DNA of 12,510 bases, from positions 1-12,510 of the forward strand of contig CANQFF010000025.1 of the NCBI GenBank assembly GCA_947598345.1. Direction: 5' to 3'. Below the pieces are notes generated by a model. That model ran no database searches, was not told the origin of the DNA, and worked only from the letters and a program-made list of their open reading frames with translations. Each line of letters begins with the position of its first letter. Position 1 is the first letter of the stretch. Shown piece by piece: positions 1 to 7,199 of this stretch. Made by a program: the position numbers and the translations under genes. The stretch is from an uncultured Bacilli bacterium (GTDB taxonomy: Bacteria; Bacillota_I; Bacilli_A; RF39; UBA660).

Positions 1-23
1 AAACCTCTTTAAAATAGAGGTTT
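1..23 (-). terminator. Hairpin at window edge, possible terminator
   Basis: Arms AAACCTCT (1-8) and AGAGGTTT (16-23) form a perfect 8-bp stem around a 7-nt loop. Read on the minus strand, the stem ends in TTT at the window edge, so any U-tract would lie outside. Read on the plus strand, the following sequence (CTCTTACATT) is not a good U-tract. It may be a second terminator for the minus-strand operon, or belong to a gene left of the window. Confidence 0.45.
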
Positions 24-137
24 CTCTTACATTCCTTTTACATTTTTTGAAACTGGAATTTACTTTTTCATTTCACAAATTTGATTATTGTATAAATAAT
101 AATTAAACAATTTAAAACTTTAAAATACGATTTATTC

Positions 138-169
138 AAAACAAAAAGACAAAGCATTGCCTGTCTTTT
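138..169 (-). terminator. Intrinsic terminator of the transporter operon
   Basis: On the minus strand, AAAAGACAGGC pairs with GCTTTGTCTTTT around an AAT loop. This gives an 11-bp stem with one bulged T and one G-T pair, followed by a TGTTTT tract. The stem begins inside the TAA stop (168-170) of the nucleotidyltransferase gene, so transcription ends immediately after the operon. Confidence 0.75.
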
Positions 170-1073
170 AAACTACATCATATACTTTATCAATTGATTT
201 TAATTCATTAAATGTGTCAATTTCAATAATATCACTAAATTTACACTCTCTAACATAAATTTTATAATTTTCTTTTCTTTCGGATAATTGAACTTGTTCC
301 CAAAATTTTTCTTTTCCACCAGGAGAATTAAAGACATCTAAAATATCCCTTGCAAGTTTAGAACCATCTTCTTCATTATAATACGAAATACCTACCAATT
401 GATGGCAATTTATACCTCCAAGTTTTTCTTTTGTTATTACTCCATTTTTAGTTTCAATACACCAATCCTCAGTTCTATCAACAGGTATCCCTAAAAAATT
501 ACTACAATATTCATATTTTCTGATTAACTTTTGATTAGATAATACTAAATCAGATTCAAGAACATAAGCATTTTTAAAATAATCTCTTGCTAGACAAGCA
601 GATGAAATGTTGTTAGATTCATTATATTTTGGATTATCTATAAATTTAATGTTTGGATATTTATTTAATAACACATTAAATTGCTCAGCCAAATAACCTC
701 TTACTATAATAATTTCTGGTATCCCAGCACTAACAACTGCATCAAGCAATGTTTCTATCATTCGTTTTCCGCGTACTTTAATTAAAGGTTTAGGTGTATT
801 TATAGTCAAAGGAACAAGTCTTGAACCAAAACCAGCAGCTAAAAATATTGCCCTTTTTACTCTATATGGCTCTAAGGACTCTAATCCTTTACTTGTAATT
901 TTAGATTTTTCATCTATCAAACCTTCATCACTTAATTCAGAAATTATTTTATTTACTAAACCGATAGATATTCCTGTATCATTTGATATTTCTCTTTGTG
1001 AATATTTAGTTTTTGTATTTGACTCTATTGCCACTAATACTTCAAATTGTTTTTTAGTTAACTTCATAAGCAT
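168..1073 (-). CDS. Winged-HTH / LicC-like cytidylyltransferase fusion
   Basis: Predicted CTP-dependent nucleotidyltransferase that activates phosphocholine or a phosphonate such as 2-aminoethylphosphonate to its CMP derivative. Residues about 5-68 form a MarR-like winged helix-turn-helix. Catalytic domain motifs are LAAGFGSRL (78-86) with TPKPL (93-97), N152ESNNISS typical of LicC-type enzymes, an acidic ESD (173-175) in the metal-binding position, and EID (284-286) near the C terminus. LicC proteins are usually about 230 residues, so the N-terminal 70 are extra. Last gene of the operon, overlapping the permease gene by 20 nt. The start is uncertain: ATG at 1073 has its SD (AAGGA) only 4 nt away and ATG at 1067 has it 10 nt away. 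The substrate is inferred from the transporter context. Sugar-phosphate nucleotidylyltransferase is the main alternative. Confidence 0.82.
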   Translation of the reverse strand: MLMKLTKKQFEVLVAIESNTKTKYSQREISNDTGISIGLVNKIISELSDEGLIDEKSKITSKGLESLEPYRVKRAIFLAAGFGSRLVPLTINTPKPLIKVRGKRMIETLLDAVVSAGIPEIIIVRGYLAEQFNVLLNKYPNIKFIDNPKYNESNNISSACLARDYFKNAYVLESDLVLSNQKLIRKYEYCSNFLGIPVDRTEDWCIETKNGVITKEKLGGINCHQLVGISYYNEEDGSKLARDILDVFNSPGGKEKFWEQVQLSERKENYKIYVRECKFSDIIEIDTFNELKSIDKVYDVV

Positions 1074-2634
1074 TTTTCCTTCTATACTCTTTTCTATTTA
1101 TAAAATAAAATATTGTTTTAATAGTTATATTAAATATTAAAATTATTATTGATACAATTGCAGCTTCACCAAGCAACATGCTTGATTCATATGTATTTAT
1201 TAATAACGAAAGAGGCATAGTATTTACACTATATAAAAACGCCACTGCCGATATCGTTACCATTGAATTTACAAAGAAATATGAAAACATTTCTCTAATC
1301 GTACTTTTAGTACATGGAATTATAACATCCTTAATTAATTTAAATATTGGTATATTACATGTTTTAGCAACGCATTCGAAATTTGAATTAACTTTTTGTA
1401 ATGCGTTATATGCCATTAAATATGGTGAAGCTATGAAATGTACTATATTTACCAATACAAGTATTATCAAGGTATTATATATGAAACTTTCATTAAAACT
1501 TATTGTATATGAAAGTCCTAACACAACGCCTGGTATAGCTAATGATAAAATTGTAAAAATATGAATTAATTTTGAAAATCTTCCCTTTCTTCGCGCTGTT
1601 ATATATGCAGCTATATAAGCAATAATAGTTCCAAATATCGATGTCATTATAGCTATTAATAAAGAATTAACTATATATAACATTATATCATCTTTAAATA
1701 CATAATCAAAATGAATAGTAGAAAATTCTCTATTAAGTACTACATTTTCAACAATTGAATAATAAAAGAATGAACAAATAAGTAAAAATATAAAAATTAA
1801 AACTAAATATGTAAAAATTTTAAAAACAATATCCCTTAATTTATTCTTAGTAATTTTATATTCATAGTTATCATTTGAACTACTATAATCTCTAGTAAAA
1901 TTATCAAATAAAAATGATACAAATGCAGGTACTAATAAAAATAATCCTATCATAGTTCCTCTTGAAAAATCAAGTAAACCTATAACTTCCTTGTAAAGGA
2001 ATACTGGAAGAGTTAAAAATTTTCCTCCAACAGCAAGTGGAACTCCATAATCAGTAAATACAAGTGTGAATACAGCAAAAATAGTAGATAGTAATGGTTT
2101 TTTCATATAACACATGGTAACCTTTTTAAAAGTTTGCCATTTATTTAAACCCAAGACTTTTGCAGTATCATAAACAGAATTGTCAATATATTTAAATCCA
2201 TCATCTATCATTAAAAACGCTACTGGGAAAGAATATAATACTGATCCCATAATAATTCCGGTACTACCTATTATATTAAAGCCAAAATTTTTAGAAATAA
2301 TTCCATTTACACCAAACAAATTAATTAACCCAAGACCATGAGAAATCGATGGTATAAGCATTGGTATAGTTAAAAGTACTTTTAATACCGATCTATGTTT
2401 TATATTTGTTCTATTTAAAGTAAAAGCCAAAATATAAGCAATTACTATAGAAATAATAGTAGATACAAAAGTTGTATATAAAGAATTAAATATAGATTCT
2501 ATAAAACTTTTTGATGTAATTAATTCACTAAAATCATACCATTTAACATTTAAAAGCATTACAAACAGTGGATAAATAACTGATAATAGCAAAAATATAA
2601 AGATAAATACTTTTACTCCATTAATTTTTTTCAT
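1054..2634 (-). CDS. ABC transporter permease, two fused permease domains
   Basis: Integral membrane subunit of a binding-protein-dependent importer, 526 residues and about 12 membrane segments. It carries two BPD_transp_1-type halves in one chain. The ATPase-coupling EAA-type loops are visible at about 156-180 (DTAKVLGLNKWQ) and 420-445 (ECVAKTCNIPIFK). The halves are joined by a charged cytoplasmic linker near 247-268. Fused permeases of this kind occur in the iron(III), thiamine and 2-aminoethylphosphonate uptake families. The ATG overlaps the ATPase stop by one base (TAATG), which indicates translational coupling. The C-terminal end overlaps the nucleotidyltransferase start. The sequence itself does not fix the substrate. 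Confidence 0.9.
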   Translation of the reverse strand: MKKINGVKVFIFIFLLLSVIYPLFVMLLNVKWYDFSELITSKSFIESIFNSLYTTFVSTIISIVIAYILAFTLNRTNIKHRSVLKVLLTIPMLIPSISHGLGLINLFGVNGIISKNFGFNIIGSTGIIMGSVLYSFPVAFLMIDDGFKYIDNSVYDTAKVLGLNKWQTFKKVTMCYMKKPLLSTIFAVFTLVFTDYGVPLAVGGKFLTLPVFLYKEVIGLLDFSRGTMIGLFLLVPAFVSFLFDNFTRDYSSSNDNYEYKITKNKLRDIVFKIFTYLVLIFIFLLICSFFYYSIVENVVLNREFSTIHFDYVFKDDIMLYIVNSLLIAIMTSIFGTIIAYIAAYITARRKGRFSKLIHIFTILSLAIPGVVLGLSYTISFNESFIYNTLIILVLVNIVHFIASPYLMAYNALQKVNSNFECVAKTCNIPIFKLIKDVIIPCTKSTIREMFSYFFVNSMVTISAVAFLYSVNTMPLSLLINTYESSMLLGEAAIVSIIILIFNITIKTIFYFINRKEYRRKNAYEVN

Positions 2635-3395
2635 TATAAATCAATTCCTGTACATTTTTCTATAGAACTAACTTTTTCATTTAAATGATCCACTATAAAC
2701 TTTTTCACATAACTGTTTTTAGGCTTATTATAAATATTATTAGGTGTATCAATCTGTTCAATTTTACCATCTTTCATGACCATTACCCTATCAGATAATG
2801 AGAAAGCTTCTTCTTGGTCGTGTGTTATATATATCATTGTAGTTTTAAATCTTTTTTGTATATCCTTTATTTCTTTTCTAAGTTTTAATCTATTATCGGC
2901 ATCTAATGCTGATAATGGTTCGTCAAATAAAATTATATCCGGTTTTAAAACTAATGTCCTAGCTATTGCTACTCTTTGCTGTTGCCCACCAGAAAGTTGA
3001 TGAGGATATTTTTTTATATATTCTTCCATATTAACAAGTTTAAGCATGCTAATTGATTCTTCCTTAGCCTTAGATTTATTTTTAATTTTTAAATTTAATG
3101 CATACATAACATTTTGTAACACAGTCATATTAGGAAATAATGCATAGTTTTGAAAAACTATGCCCATTCCTCTTTTATTAGGCTCCATTTTAGTTATATC
3201 GTCATTATTTTTTATTATCGCACCACTAGTACAATTTTCTATACCTATTAATATTTTTAATAGTGTTGTTTTACCACAACCACTTGGTCCAAGTATAGAT
3301 AAAAATTCATTGTCTTTTACGGAAAAATTTAAATTATCTAAAACTATTTTATTTCCATATTTTTTTGTCAATTTTTTTATTTGTAATTTATCCAT
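2634..3395 (-). CDS. ABC transporter ATP-binding protein
   Basis: Cytoplasmic ATPase that powers the adjacent permease. All nucleotide-binding elements are present: Walker A GPSGCGKTT (36-44), Q-loop glutamine Q82 in VFQNYALFP, signature LSGGQQQR (134-141), Walker B IILFDE (154-159), D-loop SALD (162-165) and switch H192 in ITHDQEEA. At 253 residues it lacks the C-terminal TOBE regulatory region found in longer spermidine/iron/maltose-type subunits (about 350 residues). Its start overlaps the end of the lipoprotein gene by 8 nt and its stop overlaps the permease start by 1 nt. The family assignment is firm; the transported substrate is inferred from neighbours. Confidence 0.95.
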   Translation of the reverse strand: MDKLQIKKLTKKYGNKIVLDNLNFSVKDNEFLSILGPSGCGKTTLLKILIGIENCTSGAIIKNNDDITKMEPNKRGMGIVFQNYALFPNMTVLQNVMYALNLKIKNKSKAKEESISMLKLVNMEEYIKKYPHQLSGGQQQRVAIARTLVLKPDIILFDEPLSALDADNRLKLRKEIKDIQKRFKTTMIYITHDQEEAFSLSDRVMVMKDGKIEQIDTPNNIYNKPKNSYVKKFIVDHLNEKVSSIEKCTGIDL

Positions 3396-4362
3396 CTACC
3401 TCACTCCAAAGTTTAAGTAGTTTTTCTTTTGTATTTATATCATCGATATTAGTCATATCTGCATCTTTTAAATTTTCAGGATAATTTTTCATTTTATTGT
3501 CTTGATCCTTTAGTATAATATCAGGCATAAAATTTTCTTTGTCGTATCTTCCAAATTCATTAATTAACCAATCGAAAACTTCAACAACATTTTTATTATC
3601 TTCTCTTCCCTTAATTATTGCTGCAGATGTTGTATTATAAGGAGAACCTGTATCTAATTGAACAATTTCAAAATTATATCCTTCGTTTATAGCTGCAACT
3701 CCTTGACTTGTCATACCAAGTCCAATTACGATTTCACCTTGTTTTAATAAATTTGTAGGACCTGAACCAGAAGTTGTAAATTCTCTTAAATTACCTTCTA
3801 ACTCTTTAAAATATTTTAAAGCTGATTTTTCACCCATTACATTTACAGCATTTAAAAAGAATGCATATCCTGTACCAGATGTTTTTGGATCTGGCATCGC
3901 AATTAAACCTTTAAATTTATCATTTAAAAGATCATCATATGTTTTTGGTATTTTCAAATTATTTTTTTCAAAATAATCTTTATCTATGATTAGATTCATT
4001 GTATTTTTTACCCAAGTAAAATATTTATCAGATTTATTAATACCATCTAAATATATACTCGAATCAAATTCAGATAAATCAGCAAAATAATCTTTAAGAC
4101 TATCAACATATCCTGTCTCTAAATCAATTACTATATCTGCTTCTACATTAGTCTTCTCATTTTTAATCTTAGCTGCACAATTGCCTGTAGCAATACTTTG
4201 AACTTTTACATCAATATCTTTAAATCTTTCCTTTAATTGTTCTTTTAAAGCCTGTGTCCTATTATCTTCCATACTGCTATAGATAACAACGATATCCTTT
4301 CCTTTACCACATCCGGTTAAAACAAAAATTGAAATAATAAAAATTAATAAAAATTTCTTCAT
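3388..4362 (-). CDS. Substrate-binding lipoprotein, iron/AEP transporter type
   Basis: Extracellular solute-binding protein anchored by lipid. Residues 1-17 are a short basic then hydrophobic signal ending in the lipobox LTGC, with C18 as the predicted lipidated cysteine. The mature part resembles the FbpA/AfuA-PhnS class, for example IAMPDPKTSGTGYAFF in the hinge/ligand region. The double tyrosine (YY) that binds ferric iron in FbpA-like proteins is not apparent, where GLGMTSQGVAA is found instead, which argues mildly against iron. First gene of the operon. It has a clear SD, GAGGTG, about 6 nt before ATG and sits behind a long leader with paired palindromes. 2-Aminoethylphosphonate or a related zwitterionic headgroup is the favoured ligand, by inference from the linked cytidylyltransferase. 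Confidence 0.87.
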   Translation of the reverse strand: MKKFLLIFIISIFVLTGCGKGKDIVVIYSSMEDNRTQALKEQLKERFKDIDVKVQSIATGNCAAKIKNEKTNVEADIVIDLETGYVDSLKDYFADLSEFDSSIYLDGINKSDKYFTWVKNTMNLIIDKDYFEKNNLKIPKTYDDLLNDKFKGLIAMPDPKTSGTGYAFFLNAVNVMGEKSALKYFKELEGNLREFTTSGSGPTNLLKQGEIVIGLGMTSQGVAAINEGYNFEIVQLDTGSPYNTTSAAIIKGREDNKNVVEVFDWLINEFGRYDKENFMPDIILKDQDNKMKNYPENLKDADMTNIDDINTKEKLLKLWSEVDG

Positions 4363-4379
4363 ATTAACACCTCACTACT

Positions 4380-4420
4380 TGTGTTCACATTTATAAATAT
4401 TATTTTAATTTGTGAACATA
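4380..4420. promoter_or_regulatory. Paired operator-like palindromes in operon leader
   Basis: TGTGTTCACA (4380-4389) is a perfect palindrome about a TT core, and TGTGAACATA (4411-4420) matches it with one arm mismatch. They start 31 bp apart, close to three helical turns. TGTTCACA (4382-4389) and TGTGAACA (4411-4418) are also exact reverse complements, so the leader RNA could form an 8-bp stem with a 21-nt loop. The element lies between the predicted transcription start and the SD of the lipoprotein gene. Confidence 0.5.
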
Positions 4421-4455
4421 TTAATTTTCATTTGAATTATTTCTTTTGCCACTTA

Positions 4456-4485
4456 ATTATAACACATACTATTCGTAATCGTCAA
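4456..4485 (-). promoter_or_regulatory. Promoter of the ABC/cytidylyltransferase operon
   Basis: Minus-strand TTGACG (4480-4485), an 18-nt spacer and a perfect TATAAT (4456-4461) preceded by TGT, an extended -10. This is a sigma-A type housekeeping promoter. Predicted start near 4449 gives a leader of about 87 nt before the lipoprotein ATG, which contains the paired palindromes. Confidence 0.75.
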
Positions 4486-4647
4486 TAAAAATTCAATAAT
4501 TATGTATAAAACTTTTTTTACAAATTTATAAAAAATATGACATTTTTGAAAATTATTATAGTATTTATAACACATAACTTTAATATTGTTTAGTGTGAAT
4601 TTTTTTGATAATATGAATTAAAACTTTATTTTTTATTTAAATTAAGT

Positions 4648-4660
4648 TATAATTAATATG
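4648..4660 (+). promoter_or_regulatory. -10 box and SD of the coiled-coil gene
   Basis: TATAAT (4648-4653) lies six bases before GGTGATAGT and the ATG at 4669. A start near 4660 would give a 9-nt leader that begins with the SD. No good -35 hexamer was found at the usual distance. Confidence 0.5.
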
Positions 4661-4668
4661 GTGATAGT

Positions 4669-5301
4669 ATGGATAAGAAAAAAATAGATTTATCTGATAT
4701 AAAAAGTGATGACTTAGACAAAACCGCATCTTTTACAGATCTTATGACTAGAGCAGAACGCAAAAGAAGAAAATTAGAAAAAGAAAACAAAGAATATGCT
4801 GAAAAAATAAAAGAAAATGACGACATAGAAGAAATGGTTGAAGAAAGGAAAAAAAGTACCAAAGATTTAACAAAAGATTTACAAAAAGTTAATGAATTAT
4901 ACGAAAATGATTCAAAAAAAGAAAAAGAAAAAAAGGAAGAAGAATTGGAAGAAAGCATTAGTAAAACTCAAATACTAGAATTAACTAGGCAAATGAAATT
5001 TAATTTTGAAGAAAATAAAAAAGAAAACCTAGAAAATAAAAAGAAAGGTATTTCGGCTTTGAATATTATTGGTGAGATTAATCTTTTATGTATAGGATAT
5101 TATATATATTTACTTGCCTTTACTAATTATCAAAAAGAACAAAAAACATATATTTTTACTGGATGTATTATAGTATTTCTAGTTTTACTGTTTGGTCTTT
5201 CTGTTATAACAAATAAAAAATATAGTAAAGTATTCAATATATTAAATATTTTAGCAATTTTATTATTTGTAGCGTATAACGCATATACATTATTTCAATA
5301 A
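4669..5301 (+). CDS. Unknown membrane protein, coiled coil plus three TM
   Basis: I do not recognise a named family. Residues 1-125 are extremely charged (Lys/Glu-rich, for example AERKRRKLEKENKEY at 29-43) and should be helical, with coiled-coil potential. The C-terminal third carries three hydrophobic segments at about 130-152, 161-180 and 187-208. There is no signal peptide, so the charged part is probably cytoplasmic. ATG at 4669 follows GGTGAT with a 3-nt gap. Transcribed alone, divergent from the transporter operon, and ended by the shared hairpin at 5301-5323. Composition resembles small membrane-anchored scaffold proteins of low-GC bacteria, but no function can be assigned. Confidence 0.78.
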   Translation: MDKKKIDLSDIKSDDLDKTASFTDLMTRAERKRRKLEKENKEYAEKIKENDDIEEMVEERKKSTKDLTKDLQKVNELYENDSKKEKEKKEEELEESISKTQILELTRQMKFNFEENKKENLENKKKGISALNIIGEINLLCIGYYIYLLAFTNYQKEQKTYIFTGCIIVFLVLLFGLSVITNKKYSKVFNILNILAILLFVAYNAYTLFQ

Positions 5302-5323
5302 AAAAGGGGGATCCCCTTTTTTT
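5301..5323. terminator. Bidirectional intrinsic terminator
   Basis: AAAAAGGGG (5301-5309) pairs with CCCCTTTTT (5313-5321) around a GAT loop. T-runs follow on both strands (seven T on plus, six T on minus). It sits between the converging stop codons of the coiled-coil gene (TAA, 5299-5301) and the pilin gene (TGA, 5323-5325) and can end both transcripts. Confidence 0.9.
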
Positions 5324-5721
5324 CAGTATATATAAGTACATTCACCAATACTGTTTGAATCTACCTCGTATTCAATTACATTTGAACCATTTGAATTTTC
5401 TTTAGATAATATCTTAATTATTAAATCGTCACTAAACTCTTTATTTGTTTTAGGATTTATTATACTTTCATCCAGTAATCCTTCTTCTTTTAAATCACCT
5501 AGTTTTAAATAAATGCATGCTTCTTCCTTAGGTAAGATAGATAAATTATTAGCGCTCCAAATTTTAGCTGCTTCCTTGATTGAAACTATCTCAGAGTTAT
5601 ATAAATTTTCTTTAGAACTTTGAACTAATTTTACTATAGATAACCCGACTAAAGAAGATAATATAGTCACTATAATAATTACAGCTAATAATTCTATTAA
5701 TGTAAAACCTTTTTTTAACAT
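5323..5721 (-). CDS. Type IV prepilin-like protein
   Basis: Pilin or pseudopilin precursor. The N terminus has the class III signal KKGFTLIELLAVI: cleavage and N-methylation by prepilin peptidase are expected after G5, leaving F6 as residue 1 and E10 as the conserved mature Glu5. A single hydrophobic helix follows (about 6-31). The soluble domain is small, with only two cysteines, C69 and C128, that could form a disulfide as in many pilins. No pilus ATPase, platform or prepilin peptidase gene is in the window, so it is an orphan here. The gene starts 23 nt after the SEDS gene on the same strand, with no promoter or terminator visible between them, so the two are probably cotranscribed. The SD is weak (GATGAT close to ATG; AGGA lies 13 nt away). 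Confidence 0.9.
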   Translation of the reverse strand: MLKKGFTLIELLAVIIIVTILSSLVGLSIVKLVQSSKENLYNSEIVSIKEAAKIWSANNLSILPKEEACIYLKLGDLKEEGLLDESIINPKTNKEFSDDLIIKILSKENSNGSNVIEYEVDSNSIGECTYIY

Positions 5722-5744
5722 TTTATCATCTACTTCCTAATTTT

Positions 5745-6914
5745 TTATTTCACTTTTATTCTTTCATTTTTATATTCAATATGTATTACTTGTATAACTG
5801 CAAGCATTCCTATTAAAGATATAGTGAAACTACCACCATAAGATAAAAATGGAAGTGGAACACCTGTTAATGGTATTAATCCAAATAATCCACCTAAATT
5901 AACTAATATGTGCAAAAATATGTATGTTGCTGTTCCAAGACATATATACCTATTCTTTAAATTTTTAGTTTTCATAGATAATTTTAATATTCTATACAGT
6001 ATTATCAAATAACCCAAAAATATAAATGAACATTTTAATACACCATTTTCTTCTGAAATAATAGCAAAAACCATATCAGTATGTGGTTCTGGAATATAGG
6101 AATATTTTTGGGTACTTTTCCCTAATCCTACACCAGTAAGACCACCGTTATTTATTGCTATAAATGCATTACATACTTGATATCCATTTGAACTATATTT
6201 TGAGCAAGGATTATAAAAATCAAATCTAGATATTTGTGCATCTGAAAGAATATATCCAGCAAAATTTAACATTGTAAGTAACCCTATTGCGCCTATCACT
6301 CCAAGTATCAAAATTGATTTAAATTTTTCTTTTGGAGATATTGGACTAGCCAAATACATAACTATAAAAATTCCGAATAAAATAATAGCAGTACCTAAAT
6401 CTTTCTGTAAAAAAACTAATATTGGAAATATTAAACTAAATCCTATAATTTGCCAAATAATAGTATCGTGCTTTTCCTTTTTGTTTATTAGTTTTTTGTA
6501 ATACATTTCAAATAATGTAGCTAATGTAATTATAAGTATAGGTTTAGCAAATTCACTTGGCTGAATCTTTATTACTTTTAAATTTATCCAGTTATTCGCT
6601 CCTCTTGTAGATACACCTTTTAATATAAGATATAAATTAAGTCCAAGAACTGCTAAATACCCAAAAAAGAGTAACCGATTATAACCTTTAGTGGGTATTT
6701 TTAATATTAGAATAAATCCTACGAAACTTCCTATAAGTATTATTAAATGTTTGTAAAAATAATAAAACAAATTAGCATCCGCATTTACTACAGCTTCCCT
6801 ACTAGATGCAGTTACTATATTGAGTGTTCCAAATATTATTAAAGCTAACGAAGTAAAAAACAAAACTTTATCCATATCGGCAAAAGTTCTCTTAATCTTC
6901 TTTAATGATATCAT
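5745..6914 (-). CDS. SEDS peptidoglycan glycosyltransferase (FtsW/RodA/SpoVE)
   Basis: Polytopic membrane enzyme that polymerises lipid II into glycan strands with a partner class B penicillin-binding protein. Starting at 6914 (389 residues) is preferred over an upstream in-frame ATG at 6941, because AGGTGAT sits just before it and the predicted transcript starts downstream of 6941. Family signatures: GANNWI with W109, QPSEFAK (118-124), QKDLGTA (170-176), PEPHTD with D280 (equivalent to the catalytic Asp of SEDS enzymes), and PLPFLSYGGS (353-362). About ten membrane segments. FtsW, RodA and SpoVE cannot be separated safely, and no penicillin-binding protein lies nearby. It is the first gene of a dicistron with the prepilin gene. 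Confidence 0.93.
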   Translation of the reverse strand: MISLKKIKRTFADMDKVLFFTSLALIIFGTLNIVTASSREAVVNADANLFYYFYKHLIILIGSFVGFILILKIPTKGYNRLLFFGYLAVLGLNLYLILKGVSTRGANNWINLKVIKIQPSEFAKPILIITLATLFEMYYKKLINKKEKHDTIIWQIIGFSLIFPILVFLQKDLGTAIILFGIFIVMYLASPISPKEKFKSILILGVIGAIGLLTMLNFAGYILSDAQISRFDFYNPCSKYSSNGYQVCNAFIAINNGGLTGVGLGKSTQKYSYIPEPHTDMVFAIISEENGVLKCSFIFLGYLIILYRILKLSMKTKNLKNRYICLGTATYIFLHILVNLGGLFGLIPLTGVPLPFLSYGGSFTISLIGMLAVIQVIHIEYKNERIKVK

Positions 6915-6929
6915 ACTATCACCTACTAT

Positions 6930-6958
6930 ATAATAGCACATTTAATAAAATTTAACAA
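6930..6958 (-). promoter_or_regulatory. Promoter of the SEDS-pilin dicistron
   Basis: Minus-strand TTGTTA (6953-6958), a 17-nt spacer and TATTAT (6930-6935) preceded by TGTGC, an extended -10. The start is predicted near 6923, so the mRNA would begin GGTGATAGT directly before the ATG at 6914. This 9-nt leader is identical to that of the coiled-coil gene at 4669. Confidence 0.65.
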
Positions 6959-7028
6959 TATCTAGGTATTTTTAATTATCAAAACTTTAGTAAAATAATA
7001 ATATATATTGACTAGATTGGAGGTAAAC

Positions 7029-7199
7029 ATGTATTATTACGGTGGATACCAAGGATACGGTGGATATCCTTATGGAGGATCAGGGTGCTGCAACAACAAT
7101 CAAGGCGGATACGGTGCTGGATACGGTGCAGCTATTATACTAGTACTATTCATTTTATTGGTTATAGTAATAGGCGCTAGAGCTTTTGATGGAAGATAA
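7029..7199 (+). CDS. YjcZ-like tiny Gly/Tyr-rich membrane protein
   Basis: A 56-residue protein in two parts. Residues 1-33 are rich in Gly and Tyr with a C-C-N-N-N stretch, and residues 34-50 form one hydrophobic helix followed by ARAFDGR. This matches the layout of the YjcZ/tiny-TM family of Bacillus, whose members end in a conserved hydrophobic helix after a Gly-rich start and are often called sporulation proteins. ATG 7029 is chosen over an upstream TTG at 7008 because GGAGG ends 5 nt before it. Divergent from the SEDS gene. A terminator follows the stop. No sigma-E/G/K type promoter could be identified, so a sporulation role is not shown by this sequence. Confidence 0.8.
   Translation: MYYYGGYQGYGGYPYGGSGCCNNNQGGYGAGYGAAIILVLFILLVIVIGARAFDGR

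Larger units (their letters stand above)
4363..4668. other. Divergent intergenic region, no gene
   Basis: This roughly 300-bp very AT-rich spacer separates the minus-strand transporter operon from the plus-strand coiled-coil gene. It holds the operon SD, the paired palindromes, the operon promoter, a 12-bp direct repeat TTATAACACATA (4457-4468 and 4565-4576), and the probable -10 box of the plus-strand gene. No credible small coding frame with an SD was seen. Confidence 0.7.

Noticed and set aside
1178..1564. Plus-strand open frame antisense to the permease gene
   Set aside because: No SD, and it lies wholly opposite a well-supported transporter gene.
2776..3420. Two plus-strand open frames antisense to the ATPase gene
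   Set aside because: They mirror conserved ABC motifs on the other strand; no SD or promoter was found.
3388..4362. Firm annotation as a ferric-iron transporter
   Set aside because: The overall family fits, but the tyrosine pair used for iron is not apparent and the linked cytidylyltransferase suggests an organic headgroup.
4363..4449. Riboswitch in the transporter leader
   Set aside because: The leader is short and AT-rich, has one simple hairpin, and shows no recognisable aptamer core.
4653..4958. Ser/Phe-rich minus-strand open frame
   Set aside because: The composition is what a Lys/Glu-rich coiled-coil gene gives on its opposite strand; no SD.
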